From an uncultured Oscillospiraceae bacterium (GTDB lineage Bacteria > Bacillota > Clostridia > Oscillospirales > Oscillospiraceae), in NCBI GenBank assembly GCA_934589155.1, contig CAKTNP010000002.1, positions 62,001 to 126,000 of the forward strand: a stretch of 64,000 bases of DNA, in the 5' to 3' direction. This document shows positions 32,263-40,146 of the stretch, in pieces. Made by a program: the position numbers and the translations under genes. The notes beneath the pieces are model-generated. The model was not told the origin of the DNA. It made no database searches and worked only from the letters and a program-made list of their open reading frames with translations. How positions within the stretch are numbered: the first letter of the stretch is position 1; the number at the start of each line of letters is the position of its first letter.

Positions 32263-33060
32263 TCAGGAAAGCTCTTCCAGCTTTTCCCGGTCCCAGCGAT
32301 AAAAATCATGGGTGCGGAAGGTCTCCCCTTCCTCTCTTTCAAATACCTCCAGGATGCCCTTGGCGATCCTCTGGTACTTGGCGGCCTTTTCCGTCTGCCC
32401 CTTTTCCTTGAGGCAGTCCCGCATCACGAGCAGCATATCCACCGTTTCATCCAGAGACAGGCCCATTTGCTGCTCCGCCGCGTTATAGGAGTCCTCTCCC
32501 TCCAGAAGAAAGGCCATCTGCTGCAATTTGGTAAAATATATTTCGGGGATCTTCTCCAGAGTGGGTCTCACCAGGGCCTGCTGGCCCATCTTGTGATAGG
32601 TCTCCGCCAGGATCCGCAGTGCGTCATACTTCACCTCGTCATCCTTGGTACACTCCACCAGGGTCTTGCAGATGGTGATGATTTCCTCCCCCCGCTCCGG
32701 CGCCTGCATGGTATAGAGCAGGTTGTTCAGAATGATGTCGTTTCCGGGATACTGCTTCAGCCCTGCCCGCAGCATAGCCTCGGATTTTGCGGGGTCGCTT
32801 TTGCGGAACTCCGCAGCATCGCAGCAGATCTTCATGACCTTCTGTTCCATTTCCAGCCGGTTGTAGTCAAACAGCTCATCGGTAGATACCCCAAAGAAAG
32901 AGGCAATAGCGGGGATCAGGGCCACATCGGGCATGGCGGTGCCGTTTTCCCACTTGCTCACCGCCTGGAAGCTGAGTCCCAGGGCCTGGGCCAGGACTTC
33001 CTGGGAAATGTTCTGCTTTTTCCGCAGTTGGCGGATCTTTTCCCCTATTTGAATGTTCAT
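32263..33060 (-). CDS. XRE-family regulator with TPR-like C-terminus
   Basis: A 265-residue protein with an N-terminal Cro/CI HTH (RQLRKKQNISQEVLAQALGL then SFQAVSKWENGTAMPD, residues 9-45) and a helical C-terminal region (about 70-265) of tetratricopeptide-like repeats, e.g. NDIILNNLLYTMQAPERGEE and KYDALRILAETYHKMGQQAL. This is a common Oscillospiraceae regulator type whose signals are unknown. AGGAGG precedes the ATG. It lies next to the AT-rich island but has normal GC-rich codon usage and so is probably not part of it. Confidence 0.9.
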   Translation of the reverse strand: MNIQIGEKIRQLRKKQNISQEVLAQALGLSFQAVSKWENGTAMPDVALIPAIASFFGVSTDELFDYNRLEMEQKVMKICCDAAEFRKSDPAKSEAMLRAGLKQYPGNDIILNNLLYTMQAPERGEEIITICKTLVECTKDDEVKYDALRILAETYHKMGQQALVRPTLEKIPEIYFTKLQQMAFLLEGEDSYNAAEQQMGLSLDETVDMLLVMRDCLKEKGQTEKAAKYQRIAKGILEVFEREEGETFRTHDFYRWDREKLEELS

Positions 33061-33098
33061 AAGGTTTCCTCCTGATATTTTGTTCCCGGGATGATTTT

Positions 33099-33127
33099 AT
33101 TCTATCATGGTCCTTCCCAGGCCGCAA
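33099..33127 (-). promoter_or_regulatory. Promoter of the XRE-TPR gene
   Basis: Minus strand TTGCGG (33127-33122), 17-base spacer, TAGAAT (33104-33099). Confidence 0.6.
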
Positions 33128-33177
33128 TAACGCGGATGTTGAGAATTTTTCTACTTCTAGTTGAGTTCGCAGGAGAG

Positions 33178-33198
33178 AAAGCGCCCGCCCCAGGATGG
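33178..33198. repeat. Left copy of a terminator-derived direct repeat flanking the AT-rich gene
   Basis: AAAGCGCCCGCCCCAGGATGG here matches AAAGCGCCCGCCCCAAAATGG at 34460-34480 with two mismatches (first 15 bases identical). The right copy is the 5' arm of the terminator hairpin of the EF-G-like gene; the left copy has no partner arm and forms no hairpin. Confidence 0.8.
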
Positions 33199-33293
33199 AA
33201 ATATCCTTCAGATTCGCGTGCATTATTGTTTCATTTTTTATCGCAATATGTTAAGATGGCAAAAAGAGATTAAATGCATGGAGGATCTTCGTC

Positions 33294-34454
33294 ATGGAGC
33301 AAATTGCTTTGACATTCAAAAGCGCCGCCCAATATATCGACGCTATTAAGTTTCTTGAAGAACACCTTGGTCATGATGCCAATTTCAATATGATGGATCC
33401 CAAAAGCATTTATTTTGATTCCCCCAATATGAAAGCAACAAAAATTTTAGATTTTTTGAACTTTTCGCACAAGCCTATCACTGTCTGTGAACATACCAAT
33501 GATGAAGATGTTGCTGGCAGGATTGAAGAAACACCGGATATGTGCTTCATTGAAATCAGCCCGTTCGCGTATCAAAACAGCGACTATCTATCCGCTGTCC
33601 TAGCCCATGAAATCATTCATCATTATTTATCCTGCAAGGGCATAAAAAAGTACATTACTTTGGACAACGAGGTCCTGACCGACATCGCCACAATTTATGC
33701 CGGACTTGGACAGCTCACGCTGAATGGGGTCTATGCCCAAACCGTGTCTTATCAAGAAAATACAAGGATCACACATACGCATATTGCCGGGTATATCGAT
33801 TTTGATAGTTTTTGTTTTGTCTACTGCATCATCTGTAAGCTACGCAATCTTCCCGATAGTGTAATTCTAAGTGGACTGTACTCCTCCGTTGCTGATGCTG
33901 TTAGCCGCATGAAAAGCAATCCTATTTATACATCTATCGCTTCATTCTGCCTAGACAATCACTCCGAAGCAACTTTTAATGAATATTTGTCTTCTTTATC
34001 CGTAGAGCCCCCCGAAATGGCATATGCATTGAAAAAGTTGGAGCAAAAAGAGAAAGAACTATCCGCATATAAAACCCAATTAGAAAACCTGACATGCCAA
34101 AAAAAGAAGCTCCAGCAGGAACTTGAATCTGTGCTCCACCTTAACGAGTACAATCCTATCTTGCGAAAGCTCACCTATATGAGCGCAAACTTAAAAGCAG
34201 CAAAGGACTTTTCCTCTTTTGAGTCCAGCCAGAATACCTTTTTTACCTCGCTGGGCTGCAAATCAGAAGCGAATTCAAAATCAAATGATACATCCAGTAA
34301 AAAGGGGTATCATCAGCGTAGAAAAGCACCACTTTTAAGGCAAGACCGGCCAAACACAGCCATCGCCATGATCATCGCTGTTGTGGTTATTATACTTCTT
34401 GTTATAACTTGTCTCGTCATTACGCTTAGCAGTCTCAACACCTTACCCCAATGA
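33294..34454 (+). CDS. AT-rich gene for a tail-anchored HExxH metallopeptidase-like protein
   Basis: A 386-residue protein of unrecognised family. A zinc-peptidase motif HEIIHHYL spans residues 105-112, followed 17 residues later by NEVLTDIATIYAGLG, where E126 or D130 could be the third ligand. After a middle domain there is a coiled coil (about 248-285, LKKLEQKEKELSAYKTQLEN), a Ser/Lys-rich linker and a single C-terminal transmembrane helix (about 357-378) with a short tail, i.e. tail-anchored with the enzyme in the cytoplasm. Codon use is strikingly AT-rich (ATT, AAA, TTT) against GC-rich neighbours, a sign of recent transfer. GGAGGA lies before the ATG. Substrate unknown. Confidence 0.85.
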   Translation: MEQIALTFKSAAQYIDAIKFLEEHLGHDANFNMMDPKSIYFDSPNMKATKILDFLNFSHKPITVCEHTNDEDVAGRIEETPDMCFIEISPFAYQNSDYLSAVLAHEIIHHYLSCKGIKKYITLDNEVLTDIATIYAGLGQLTLNGVYAQTVSYQENTRITHTHIAGYIDFDSFCFVYCIICKLRNLPDSVILSGLYSSVADAVSRMKSNPIYTSIASFCLDNHSEATFNEYLSSLSVEPPEMAYALKKLEQKEKELSAYKTQLENLTCQKKKLQQELESVLHLNEYNPILRKLTYMSANLKAAKDFSSFESSQNTFFTSLGCKSEANSKSNDTSSKKGYHQRRKAPLLRQDRPNTAIAMIIAVVVIILLVITCLVITLSSLNTLPQ

Positions 34455-34459
34455 CTCAA

Positions 34460-34492
34460 AAAGCGCCCGCCCCAAAATGGGGCGGGCGCTGG
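34460..34492 (-). terminator. Terminator of the EF-G-like gene; contains right copy of the direct repeat
   Basis: Stem AGCGCCCGCCCC / GGGGCGGGCGCT (34462-34490) with an ATTTT loop; the minus-strand T-run TTTTT follows. The plus-strand arm 34460-34480 is the right copy of the repeat at 33178-33198. It may also end transcription of the convergent AT-rich gene. Confidence 0.9.
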
Positions 34493-34528
34493 TTCTATGT
34501 AGGGTTCTTTGGCTTTGATACCGGCGGC

Positions 34529-36598
34529 TCAGCCCTCGGCGGCCTTGGCCTCCTCGATGATCTTGGCCTGGTTGGCAGCGGGGACCTCCTCATAACGCTC
34601 AAACTTCATGGTATAGGAGCCACGGCCCTGGGTCATGGACCGCAGGTCGATGGCATAGCTGCCCATTTCGGCCATGGGGACCTCGGCCTCCACGATGGTG
34701 TCGCCCTCGCCGTCGGGGTTCATGCCCATGATGCGGCCCCGGCGCTTGTTCAGGTCGCCGATGATGTCGCCCATGTTGTCGGAGGGCACCGTCACCTTCA
34801 GAGAAGCGATGGGCTCCAGCAGAGTAGGCTTGGCGTTGGGGATACCCTCCTTAAAGGCCAGGATGGCGGCGGTCTTAAAGGCCACTTCGTTGGAATCCAC
34901 GGGGTGATAAGAGCCGTCGTACAGCACGGCCTTCAGGTTCACCATGGGATAGCCCGCCAGGGGGCCCTTCTGGACCGCCTCCCGGATGCCCTTCTCCACG
35001 GCGGGATAGAAGTTCTTGGGCACGCTGCCGCCGAAGACCTCTTCGGCGAAGATCAGCTCCTCCTGCTCCTCCTGGGGCTCAAAGCGGATCCACACGTCGC
35101 CGAACTGGCCGCTGCCGCCGGTCTGCTTCTTGTGACGGCCGTGGGCCTCCACCTTCTTCTTGATCCGCTCCCGATAGGCCACCTTGGCGGGCATCAGCAC
35201 GGCGTCCACGCCGAAGCGGCTCTTCAGCTTGGACACCAGCACGTCCAGCTGCTGGTCGCCGGTGCCGGTAATGACCATCTGGTGGGTCTCGGCGTTATTT
35301 TTCACGTTGAAGGAGGGATCCTCCTCGTTCAGTCTCGCAAGGCCCGCGGCCACCTTTTCCTCCTGACCCTTGGTCTTGGGAGCAATGGCCATGGCGTAGC
35401 AGGGCTCGGCATAGGGGATGCCCTTCAGGGTCACCACCTTACGGGGATCGCAGAGGGTGTCGCCGGTCTTCACCTTGTCCATCTTGCCGATGGCGCCGAT
35501 GTCGCCGCAGGACAGCTCCTTGATCTCCGTGGCCTTCTTGCCGCACATGGTGTACAGGCGGCCCAGCTTCTCGGGCTCGCCGGTGCGGCCGTTGACCAGG
35601 GACATAGCCGGGGTCAGGACGCCGGAGAGGACCTTCACAAAGGAGTACTTGCCATACTGGTCGGACACAGTCTTGAACACGTAGGCAGAGGGCACGCCGC
35701 CGGGAGAGACCACGAATTCCTCGGTCTCGCCGTCAGCCCGGGTAGCCTTGTGATAGTTGCCCTCCACAGGATTGGGCAGCAGCTCGATGATGTCGTCCAT
35801 GAGCATGAGAGAACCCAGGCAGTTGACGCCGGAGCCGCAGAGCACCGGGAACAGGCTCCGGTCCAGAACGCCGGAATGGAGGCCCTTGATCATCTCGGCG
35901 TAAGTGAAGTCCTCACCGCCGAAGAACTTGTCCATGAATTCCTCGCTGGTCTCGGCCACAGCCTCCTTCAGTGCGTCGTTGAACTCGTCAATGACCTGAC
36001 CCTTGCCCTCGGGCACATCGATCTCTACCCGCTTCATGTCCCGCATCTCAAAGGCCCGCTTGTTGAGGACATCAATAATGCCGGTGACCTTCTTATGCTC
36101 GTCCCAGATGGGCACCACCAGAGGAGCGATCTTGTTGCCGTACCGGGCCCGGAGGGCCTCAAAGGTGGCGTTGTAGTCGGAGTTATCCTCGTCCACCTTG
36201 GAAATATAAATGAAGCAGGGCATATTCCGCTCCTGGCAGTACTTCCAGGCCTTTTCAAAGCCCACGGTAATTCCGTCCTTGGCGGAGCAGACGATAATGG
36301 CGGCGTCGGCAGCCCGGAGGGCTTCCACCACGGCGCCGGAGAAGTCAAAGCCGCCCGGAGTGTCCAGCAGGTTAATCTTGGCGCCCTTGTATTCCAGGGG
36401 GACCACGGAGGTGGAAATGGAAGTATTCCGGCGAATCTCCTCCGGATCATAGTCGCACACGGTGTTCCCGTCCGCGTTCCGGCCCATGCGGTCGATGGCG
36501 CCGGTCATGTAAAGCAAGCTCTCTGCCAGGGCAGACTTGCCGCTGCCGCTGTGGCCGAGTAGGCAAATATTCCGAATGGCGTTTGCAGTATAGATCAT
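34529..36598 (-). CDS. EF-G-like ribosomal GTPase with atypical switch II
   Basis: A 689-residue five-domain translational GTPase of the EF-G type. G1 is GHSGSGKSAL rather than the AHIDAGKTT of canonical EF-G; G3 is DTPGGFDF, in which the catalytic histidine of DTPGHVDF is replaced by glycine; G4 is SKVD. The C-terminal domains are well conserved (HGRHKKQTGGSGQFGDVWIR, RGRIMGM). It belongs to the secondary EF-G-like group, whose members are poorly understood and may act in recycling, stress or with altered GTPase rates. It is alone, not in the rpsL-rpsG-fusA-tuf operon, which also argues against it being the main EF-G. The conserved start MIYTANAIRNICLLGHSGSG is at 36598. Confidence 0.9.
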   Translation of the reverse strand: MIYTANAIRNICLLGHSGSGKSALAESLLYMTGAIDRMGRNADGNTVCDYDPEEIRRNTSISTSVVPLEYKGAKINLLDTPGGFDFSGAVVEALRAADAAIIVCSAKDGITVGFEKAWKYCQERNMPCFIYISKVDEDNSDYNATFEALRARYGNKIAPLVVPIWDEHKKVTGIIDVLNKRAFEMRDMKRVEIDVPEGKGQVIDEFNDALKEAVAETSEEFMDKFFGGEDFTYAEMIKGLHSGVLDRSLFPVLCGSGVNCLGSLMLMDDIIELLPNPVEGNYHKATRADGETEEFVVSPGGVPSAYVFKTVSDQYGKYSFVKVLSGVLTPAMSLVNGRTGEPEKLGRLYTMCGKKATEIKELSCGDIGAIGKMDKVKTGDTLCDPRKVVTLKGIPYAEPCYAMAIAPKTKGQEEKVAAGLARLNEEDPSFNVKNNAETHQMVITGTGDQQLDVLVSKLKSRFGVDAVLMPAKVAYRERIKKKVEAHGRHKKQTGGSGQFGDVWIRFEPQEEQEELIFAEEVFGGSVPKNFYPAVEKGIREAVQKGPLAGYPMVNLKAVLYDGSYHPVDSNEVAFKTAAILAFKEGIPNAKPTLLEPIASLKVTVPSDNMGDIIGDLNKRRGRIMGMNPDGEGDTIVEAEVPMAEMGSYAIDLRSMTQGRGSYTMKFERYEEVPAANQAKIIEEAKAAEG

Positions 36599-36662
36599 AG
36601 TGTTTTCTTGCTCCTTTCGACAGGCGGCACCGCAGAATCCTCGGCACCGCCGCAATGTCAAT

Positions 36663-36691
36663 ATTATACATGAGCCCCCCGGAAATTTCAA
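36663..36691 (-). promoter_or_regulatory. Promoter of the EF-G-like gene
   Basis: Minus strand TTGAAA (36691-36686), 17-base spacer, TATAAT (36668-36663). The 306-base gap 36599-36904 also holds an inverted repeat (36703-36815), an extra minus-strand TATAAT at 36763-36758 without a good -35, and a terminator, but no gene I can support. Confidence 0.7.
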
Positions 36692-36702
36692 TGTCTATTT
36701 TG

Positions 36703-36815
36703 CAAAATTCACAAATGATGCATGCCGCATGGCGGTTCGTCCGTCAGTTATGGACGTATTATACAAAAATCGGTAGAGAATTTTGACTCCCTGCCGAGGT
36801 TCTTTGTGAATTTTG
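36703..36815. repeat. Distant 13-bp inverted repeat upstream of the EF-G-like gene
   Basis: CAAAATTCACAAA (36703-36715) and TTTGTGAATTTTG (36803-36815) are exact reverse complements separated by 87 bases. They lie upstream of the promoter. Each half contains TTGTGAA, reminiscent of a Rex half-site; a looping operator or a chance pair are both possible. Confidence 0.6.
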
Positions 36816-36850
36816 TTGGATTTGTGAGCAAACTTTTAAGTGCCGGTTAC

Positions 36851-36881
36851 AAAAATATCCCGGCTGGGTATCCAGCCGGGA
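36851..36881 (-). terminator. Terminator of the pseudo-P-type ATPase gene
   Basis: Stem TCCCGGCTGG / CCAGCCGGGA with a GTAT-type loop (36858-36881), followed on the minus strand by TATTTTTG. Confidence 0.85.
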
Positions 36882-36904
36882 CAGGATCTGATTCGTAAAG
36901 GCCG

Positions 36905-39112
36905 TCACGCGCTGCGGACCAGCCCCGTCAGGATCCACATGGGGATGCTCCACAAAAGGGCATAGAGCAGCAGATTCCCGGCGGTCAGGGTGCCGATGGC
37001 CCCGATCCAGGCCAGCACACCGCCGATGGCCAGACCCAGAACGCCGGACAGCAGCCCCGCCGCCGTGGACCACAGGGCTGAGGAATACAGGGTCCTGCCG
37101 CAGGTCACGGACTTGGCCAGGGAGGCAAATTCCGGCCGGGTCAGCAGGGCGATCTGCTGGGCCTGCTCCGAGGGCCGCCGCTGGGTCAGAGCCGCCCGCT
37201 CCCGGGGGTTGGGGAACACGATCCGAGCCGGGTTGGTCTTAAAGCGCAGGTGAATGAACTGGGGCGTGATCACAAAATCCTGGGCGGTCAGCACCGGTGT
37301 CACGCCGGAGCTGCGGACCAGGGTATTGAGTCCTCCCACAGCGGCCCGGGTCACGGCATAGTTCACGGCAAATACGCCGCCCAAAAACCCGTTTACCGCC
37401 ACATATACCGCCTGATTCACCCGGGTCCCCTCCGGCAGATCCACGCCCATAGCCTGCATGAAGGCCATGGAGCCTGCCAGCACGGAATCCTGGCCCACCT
37501 CGGCGCTGATGCCGCCGTTGTCATACCGGCGCAGGTTGGTTGCCCGGCAGGTCCGAAGGTTCCGCCGCTGGGCCAACTCCGTAAAAATACCGGACAGGCC
37601 GCTGCCGGAGGCGCAGATGGCGGCGGCACCATAGGCGATGGTCTGGTCGGGGTCCACATCGGGATAGAGCTTCATGCCGTTCATGCGGAGCTTGTCCGCC
37701 GGGAACAGATCTCGGTCCGACAGGGGCACCGCCAGCTTTCCCCGGGCGGCCCGGGCTCCTGCCCAGCCGGACAGGGCAGCCCCATGCGCCTTGAGCCTGT
37801 GGGCGGCATTGGACCAGGGACGGCTCACCGCCACCAAAAGCCAGGCGGGGCAGCCTGCCAGCAGAATCCCTGTAAAACTCCGGGTAAAGGCCGGAAAGCT
37901 GCCGCCGCAGGTCAAGCCGCTGAGAACCAGCGCCGCTGCCAGGGCGCAGAGCAGATAAATGTCCCGGACCCGGACGGCGCCGGGTACCTTTTCCTGCTCC
38001 TCATAGAGTCGGTTCACATCGCCCCGGCTCCGCAGGACGCCGTCTTTCCCCTCCCAGAAGCCGAGCTCCCGGACGGCGGCATCCACAGATGTGCTCTTCC
38101 GCACCACCTCGATGGTCTCGCAGATCCGGCTCCGGTTCTGGCAGTCGGACCAGAGGGCCATGGTGAAATTCAGGCAGGTCAGGCCGCTGTATGGGCTCCG
38201 GCCGGAGAGGATGCACCCCACCCCGTCAATGGCCGTAAAGACCAGCAGTACAAACAGCACCGTGTGGGCGTCGGGCCGCAGCCGGAACAGCCGCAGAAGT
38301 CCCTCCACCGCTACTTCATAGCACATGAGGGCGCAGAGCAGGAACAAAACCATCTGCAAAAAGGGCAGGAACGACGCGCCGCCCCGGAGCTGCAGCACCC
38401 GGAACAGGTCCAGCGCCGTCAGCAGCAGACTGGCCACCGTCAATATAGCCGCCAGGAACAGCCGCACCTGGGCCCCGGCCAGGCCCATGGCCGCTTCCTC
38501 GTACCGCTTTTCCAGGGTCTTTCCGGGCTTTTCCAGAACCTTCCAGCCCTCGGACTCCGTCTTGGGGCTCTCGGCGGCGGTCTCCGCGATCTCCGCCCGA
38601 TCCTCCGGGGTCAGCACATCCTCTTCATAGAAAATGGGGGACAGGGGCTTGGCGCCCTCCGGCGTATAGACCCGAGTCGGTCCCCCCTCCCGGGTCCGGT
38701 TCCCCGCTTCCTCAGAGGCGGGGGGCGAAAAACGAACGGTCTTTTCCTCCAACTCCGCAGCTTTGGCCGTGATCAGGGATCGGTCCAGCCGGACCGTGTC
38801 GCCGGTGTCCGCCGGTGTCACCGGCGGAGCGTCTTTCTTTTTCTTCCTTTCCCGGCGCTTTTTCTTCTTTTCCGCCGGAGGAGGTGCTTCCCGCAGGTGC
38901 TCTCGCAGGGCCTCCCGATCCAGCCGGATGGTATCCTGGCCCGCTTCCTCCTGTGTCTCCGCCGGGGCGGCGGGTGCTTCCTCCTGTCCGGGCGTTTCCC
39001 GGAAATCCTGGAGGATGTCGTCCAGCTCCAGGCTCTCGGAGAGCATGGGTTCCTCCTCCCGCTCCGGCTCCTTCGGGAGCTCCGGCGGGGTCCGGTCTTT
39101 TTTACGCTTCAA
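36905..39112 (-). CDS. Degenerate P-type ATPase-like membrane protein
   Basis: A 735-residue protein. Residues 1-210 are a charged, disordered cytoplasmic region with a basic cluster (KKKKRRERKKKK, about 82-93). The rest follows the P1B-ATPase plan: helices at about 216-238, 248-276, 284-302 and 308-320, a pair near 385-430 containing AGCPAWLLVAV where metal pumps have CPC, then cytoplasmic segments and helices at about 683-730. The phosphorylation motif DKTGT is replaced by DRDLF (466-470), TGD by TAQD (609-612), and GDGxND is absent. VYVAVNGFLGGVFAV still resembles the ATPase hinge region. It cannot use the usual phospho-enzyme cycle, so a sensor, chaperone or scaffold role is conceivable but unproven. 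It sits downstream of rlmB on the same strand. Confidence 0.7.
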   Translation of the reverse strand: MKRKKDRTPPELPKEPEREEEPMLSESLELDDILQDFRETPGQEEAPAAPAETQEEAGQDTIRLDREALREHLREAPPPAEKKKKRRERKKKKDAPPVTPADTGDTVRLDRSLITAKAAELEEKTVRFSPPASEEAGNRTREGGPTRVYTPEGAKPLSPIFYEEDVLTPEDRAEIAETAAESPKTESEGWKVLEKPGKTLEKRYEEAAMGLAGAQVRLFLAAILTVASLLLTALDLFRVLQLRGGASFLPFLQMVLFLLCALMCYEVAVEGLLRLFRLRPDAHTVLFVLLVFTAIDGVGCILSGRSPYSGLTCLNFTMALWSDCQNRSRICETIEVVRKSTSVDAAVRELGFWEGKDGVLRSRGDVNRLYEEQEKVPGAVRVRDIYLLCALAAALVLSGLTCGGSFPAFTRSFTGILLAGCPAWLLVAVSRPWSNAAHRLKAHGAALSGWAGARAARGKLAVPLSDRDLFPADKLRMNGMKLYPDVDPDQTIAYGAAAICASGSGLSGIFTELAQRRNLRTCRATNLRRYDNGGISAEVGQDSVLAGSMAFMQAMGVDLPEGTRVNQAVYVAVNGFLGGVFAVNYAVTRAAVGGLNTLVRSSGVTPVLTAQDFVITPQFIHLRFKTNPARIVFPNPRERAALTQRRPSEQAQQIALLTRPEFASLAKSVTCGRTLYSSALWSTAAGLLSGVLGLAIGGVLAWIGAIGTLTAGNLLLYALLWSIPMWILTGLVRSA

Positions 39113-39147
39113 GAAAACATCCTCCTTTCTCCAGGGTCCTTTCTTTG

Positions 39148-39945
39148 TTACAGCCGCTGGCGCAAAGCCTCATACAAGAGGATCGAAGCGGCGTTGGAGG
39201 CGTTCAGAGAGGAGATCCGTCCCTTCATAGGGATCCGCACCTTCTGATCACAGTTCTCCCCTACCAGGCGGCTCATGCCCTGGCCCTCGTTGCCAATGAC
39301 AATGGCGGCGGGGCCCTTCAGGTCCGCTTCATACATGGCCGCCTCACCGTCGGCGGCGGTGCCGTAGACCCAGACACCCTTTTCCTTCAGTTCCCGAATG
39401 GCGGCCACCACATTGGAAACCTTGGCTACCTTCATATACTCCACGGCCCCGGCGGAGGCCTTGGCCACCACGGCGGTGAGCCCAACGCTGCGCCGCTTGG
39501 GGATAATGACGCCGTGAGCACCGGCGCACTCCGCCGTCCGCAGGATGGCCCCCAGGTTGTGGGGATCCGTCAATTCGTCACAGATGACGATAAGGGGCGC
39601 CTCTCCCCGCTCCCGGGCCAAAGCCAGCATGTCGTCGATGGTAGCGTATTCATGGGCGGCAGTCAAGGCAATAATGCCCTGGTGGGCGTGGGTCACGCTC
39701 ATCTGGTCCAGCTTCCGCCGGTCCACGGTGTTCACCACGGCTCCGGCGGCCTTGGCCTCCGCCGCCAGCCGGGCCAGGCCCCGATCCGTATCTCCGGCGG
39801 CCACAAAGACCTTATCAATGGTTCGTCCGCTCTTCAGCGCCTCGGTCACCGCATTGCGGCCCTCCAGCACACCCTCGGACAGCTCTTCCGTATTCTCCTC
39901 CTGCCGGGGCCGTTCCCGACGGAATTTTTCTCTTGTATCCTTCAT
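39148..39945 (-). CDS. rlmB: 23S rRNA (guanosine-2'-O)-methyltransferase RlmB (SpoU family)
   Basis: A 265-residue SPOUT methyltransferase. An N-terminal L30e-like RNA-binding domain (VLEGRNAVTEALKSGRTIDK onwards) precedes the knotted catalytic domain with the three SpoU motifs: NLGAILRTAECAGAHGVIIP, IVIGNEGQGM and RIPMKGRISSLNASNAASIL. Family members 2'-O-methylate a guanosine in 23S rRNA. The ATG at 39945 with GGAG is preferred to a TTG four codons upstream. The gene for the pseudo-P-type ATPase follows after 35 bases. Confidence 0.93.
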   Translation of the reverse strand: MKDTREKFRRERPRQEENTEELSEGVLEGRNAVTEALKSGRTIDKVFVAAGDTDRGLARLAAEAKAAGAVVNTVDRRKLDQMSVTHAHQGIIALTAAHEYATIDDMLALARERGEAPLIVICDELTDPHNLGAILRTAECAGAHGVIIPKRRSVGLTAVVAKASAGAVEYMKVAKVSNVVAAIRELKEKGVWVYGTAADGEAAMYEADLKGPAAIVIGNEGQGMSRLVGENCDQKVRIPMKGRISSLNASNAASILLYEALRQRL

Positions 39946-40074
39946 AGCCTGCTCCAATCCCGCTATGTCAGCGTTACTCTAATTTAGCATTATAACAAAA
40001 AAGCCCCGGTGGTACAACCACTTTTGCCAAAATTTAATTTACAAAAAGTTCACCCCAAATCTTTCCCGCACCAA

Positions 40075-40103
40075 TTGCGGGAAGTCAAAAACTATGCTAT
40101 GAT
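40075..40103 (+). promoter_or_regulatory. Promoter of ftsH
   Basis: TTGCGG (40075-40080), 17-base spacer, TATGAT (40098-40103), 43 bases before the start; AAGGAGG precedes the ATG. Confidence 0.6.
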
Positions 40104-40146
40104 ACTCGCATGAGAAAAGGGTATTCCTTCTGAAGGAGGCCAGCAA

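Noticed and set aside
33294..34454. Prophage or transposon cargo with its own recombinase
   Set aside because: No integrase, transposase or terminal inverted repeats are visible; only the direct repeats suggest insertion.
34451..36562. Plus-strand open frame of 703 codons opposite the EF-G-like gene
   Set aside because: Same shadow effect; the minus strand encodes a complete EF-G-like protein.
36905..39112. Functional copper or zinc exporting ATPase
   Set aside because: The phosphorylation site, TGD and GDGxND motifs are all missing, so an active pump is not supportable.
37250..39247. Plus-strand open frame of 665 codons opposite the pseudo-P-type ATPase
   Set aside because: I considered it because the minus-strand gene is unusual, but the minus strand has membrane segments and ATPase-like motifs while the plus strand gives Gly/Arg/Pro/Gln-rich sequence.
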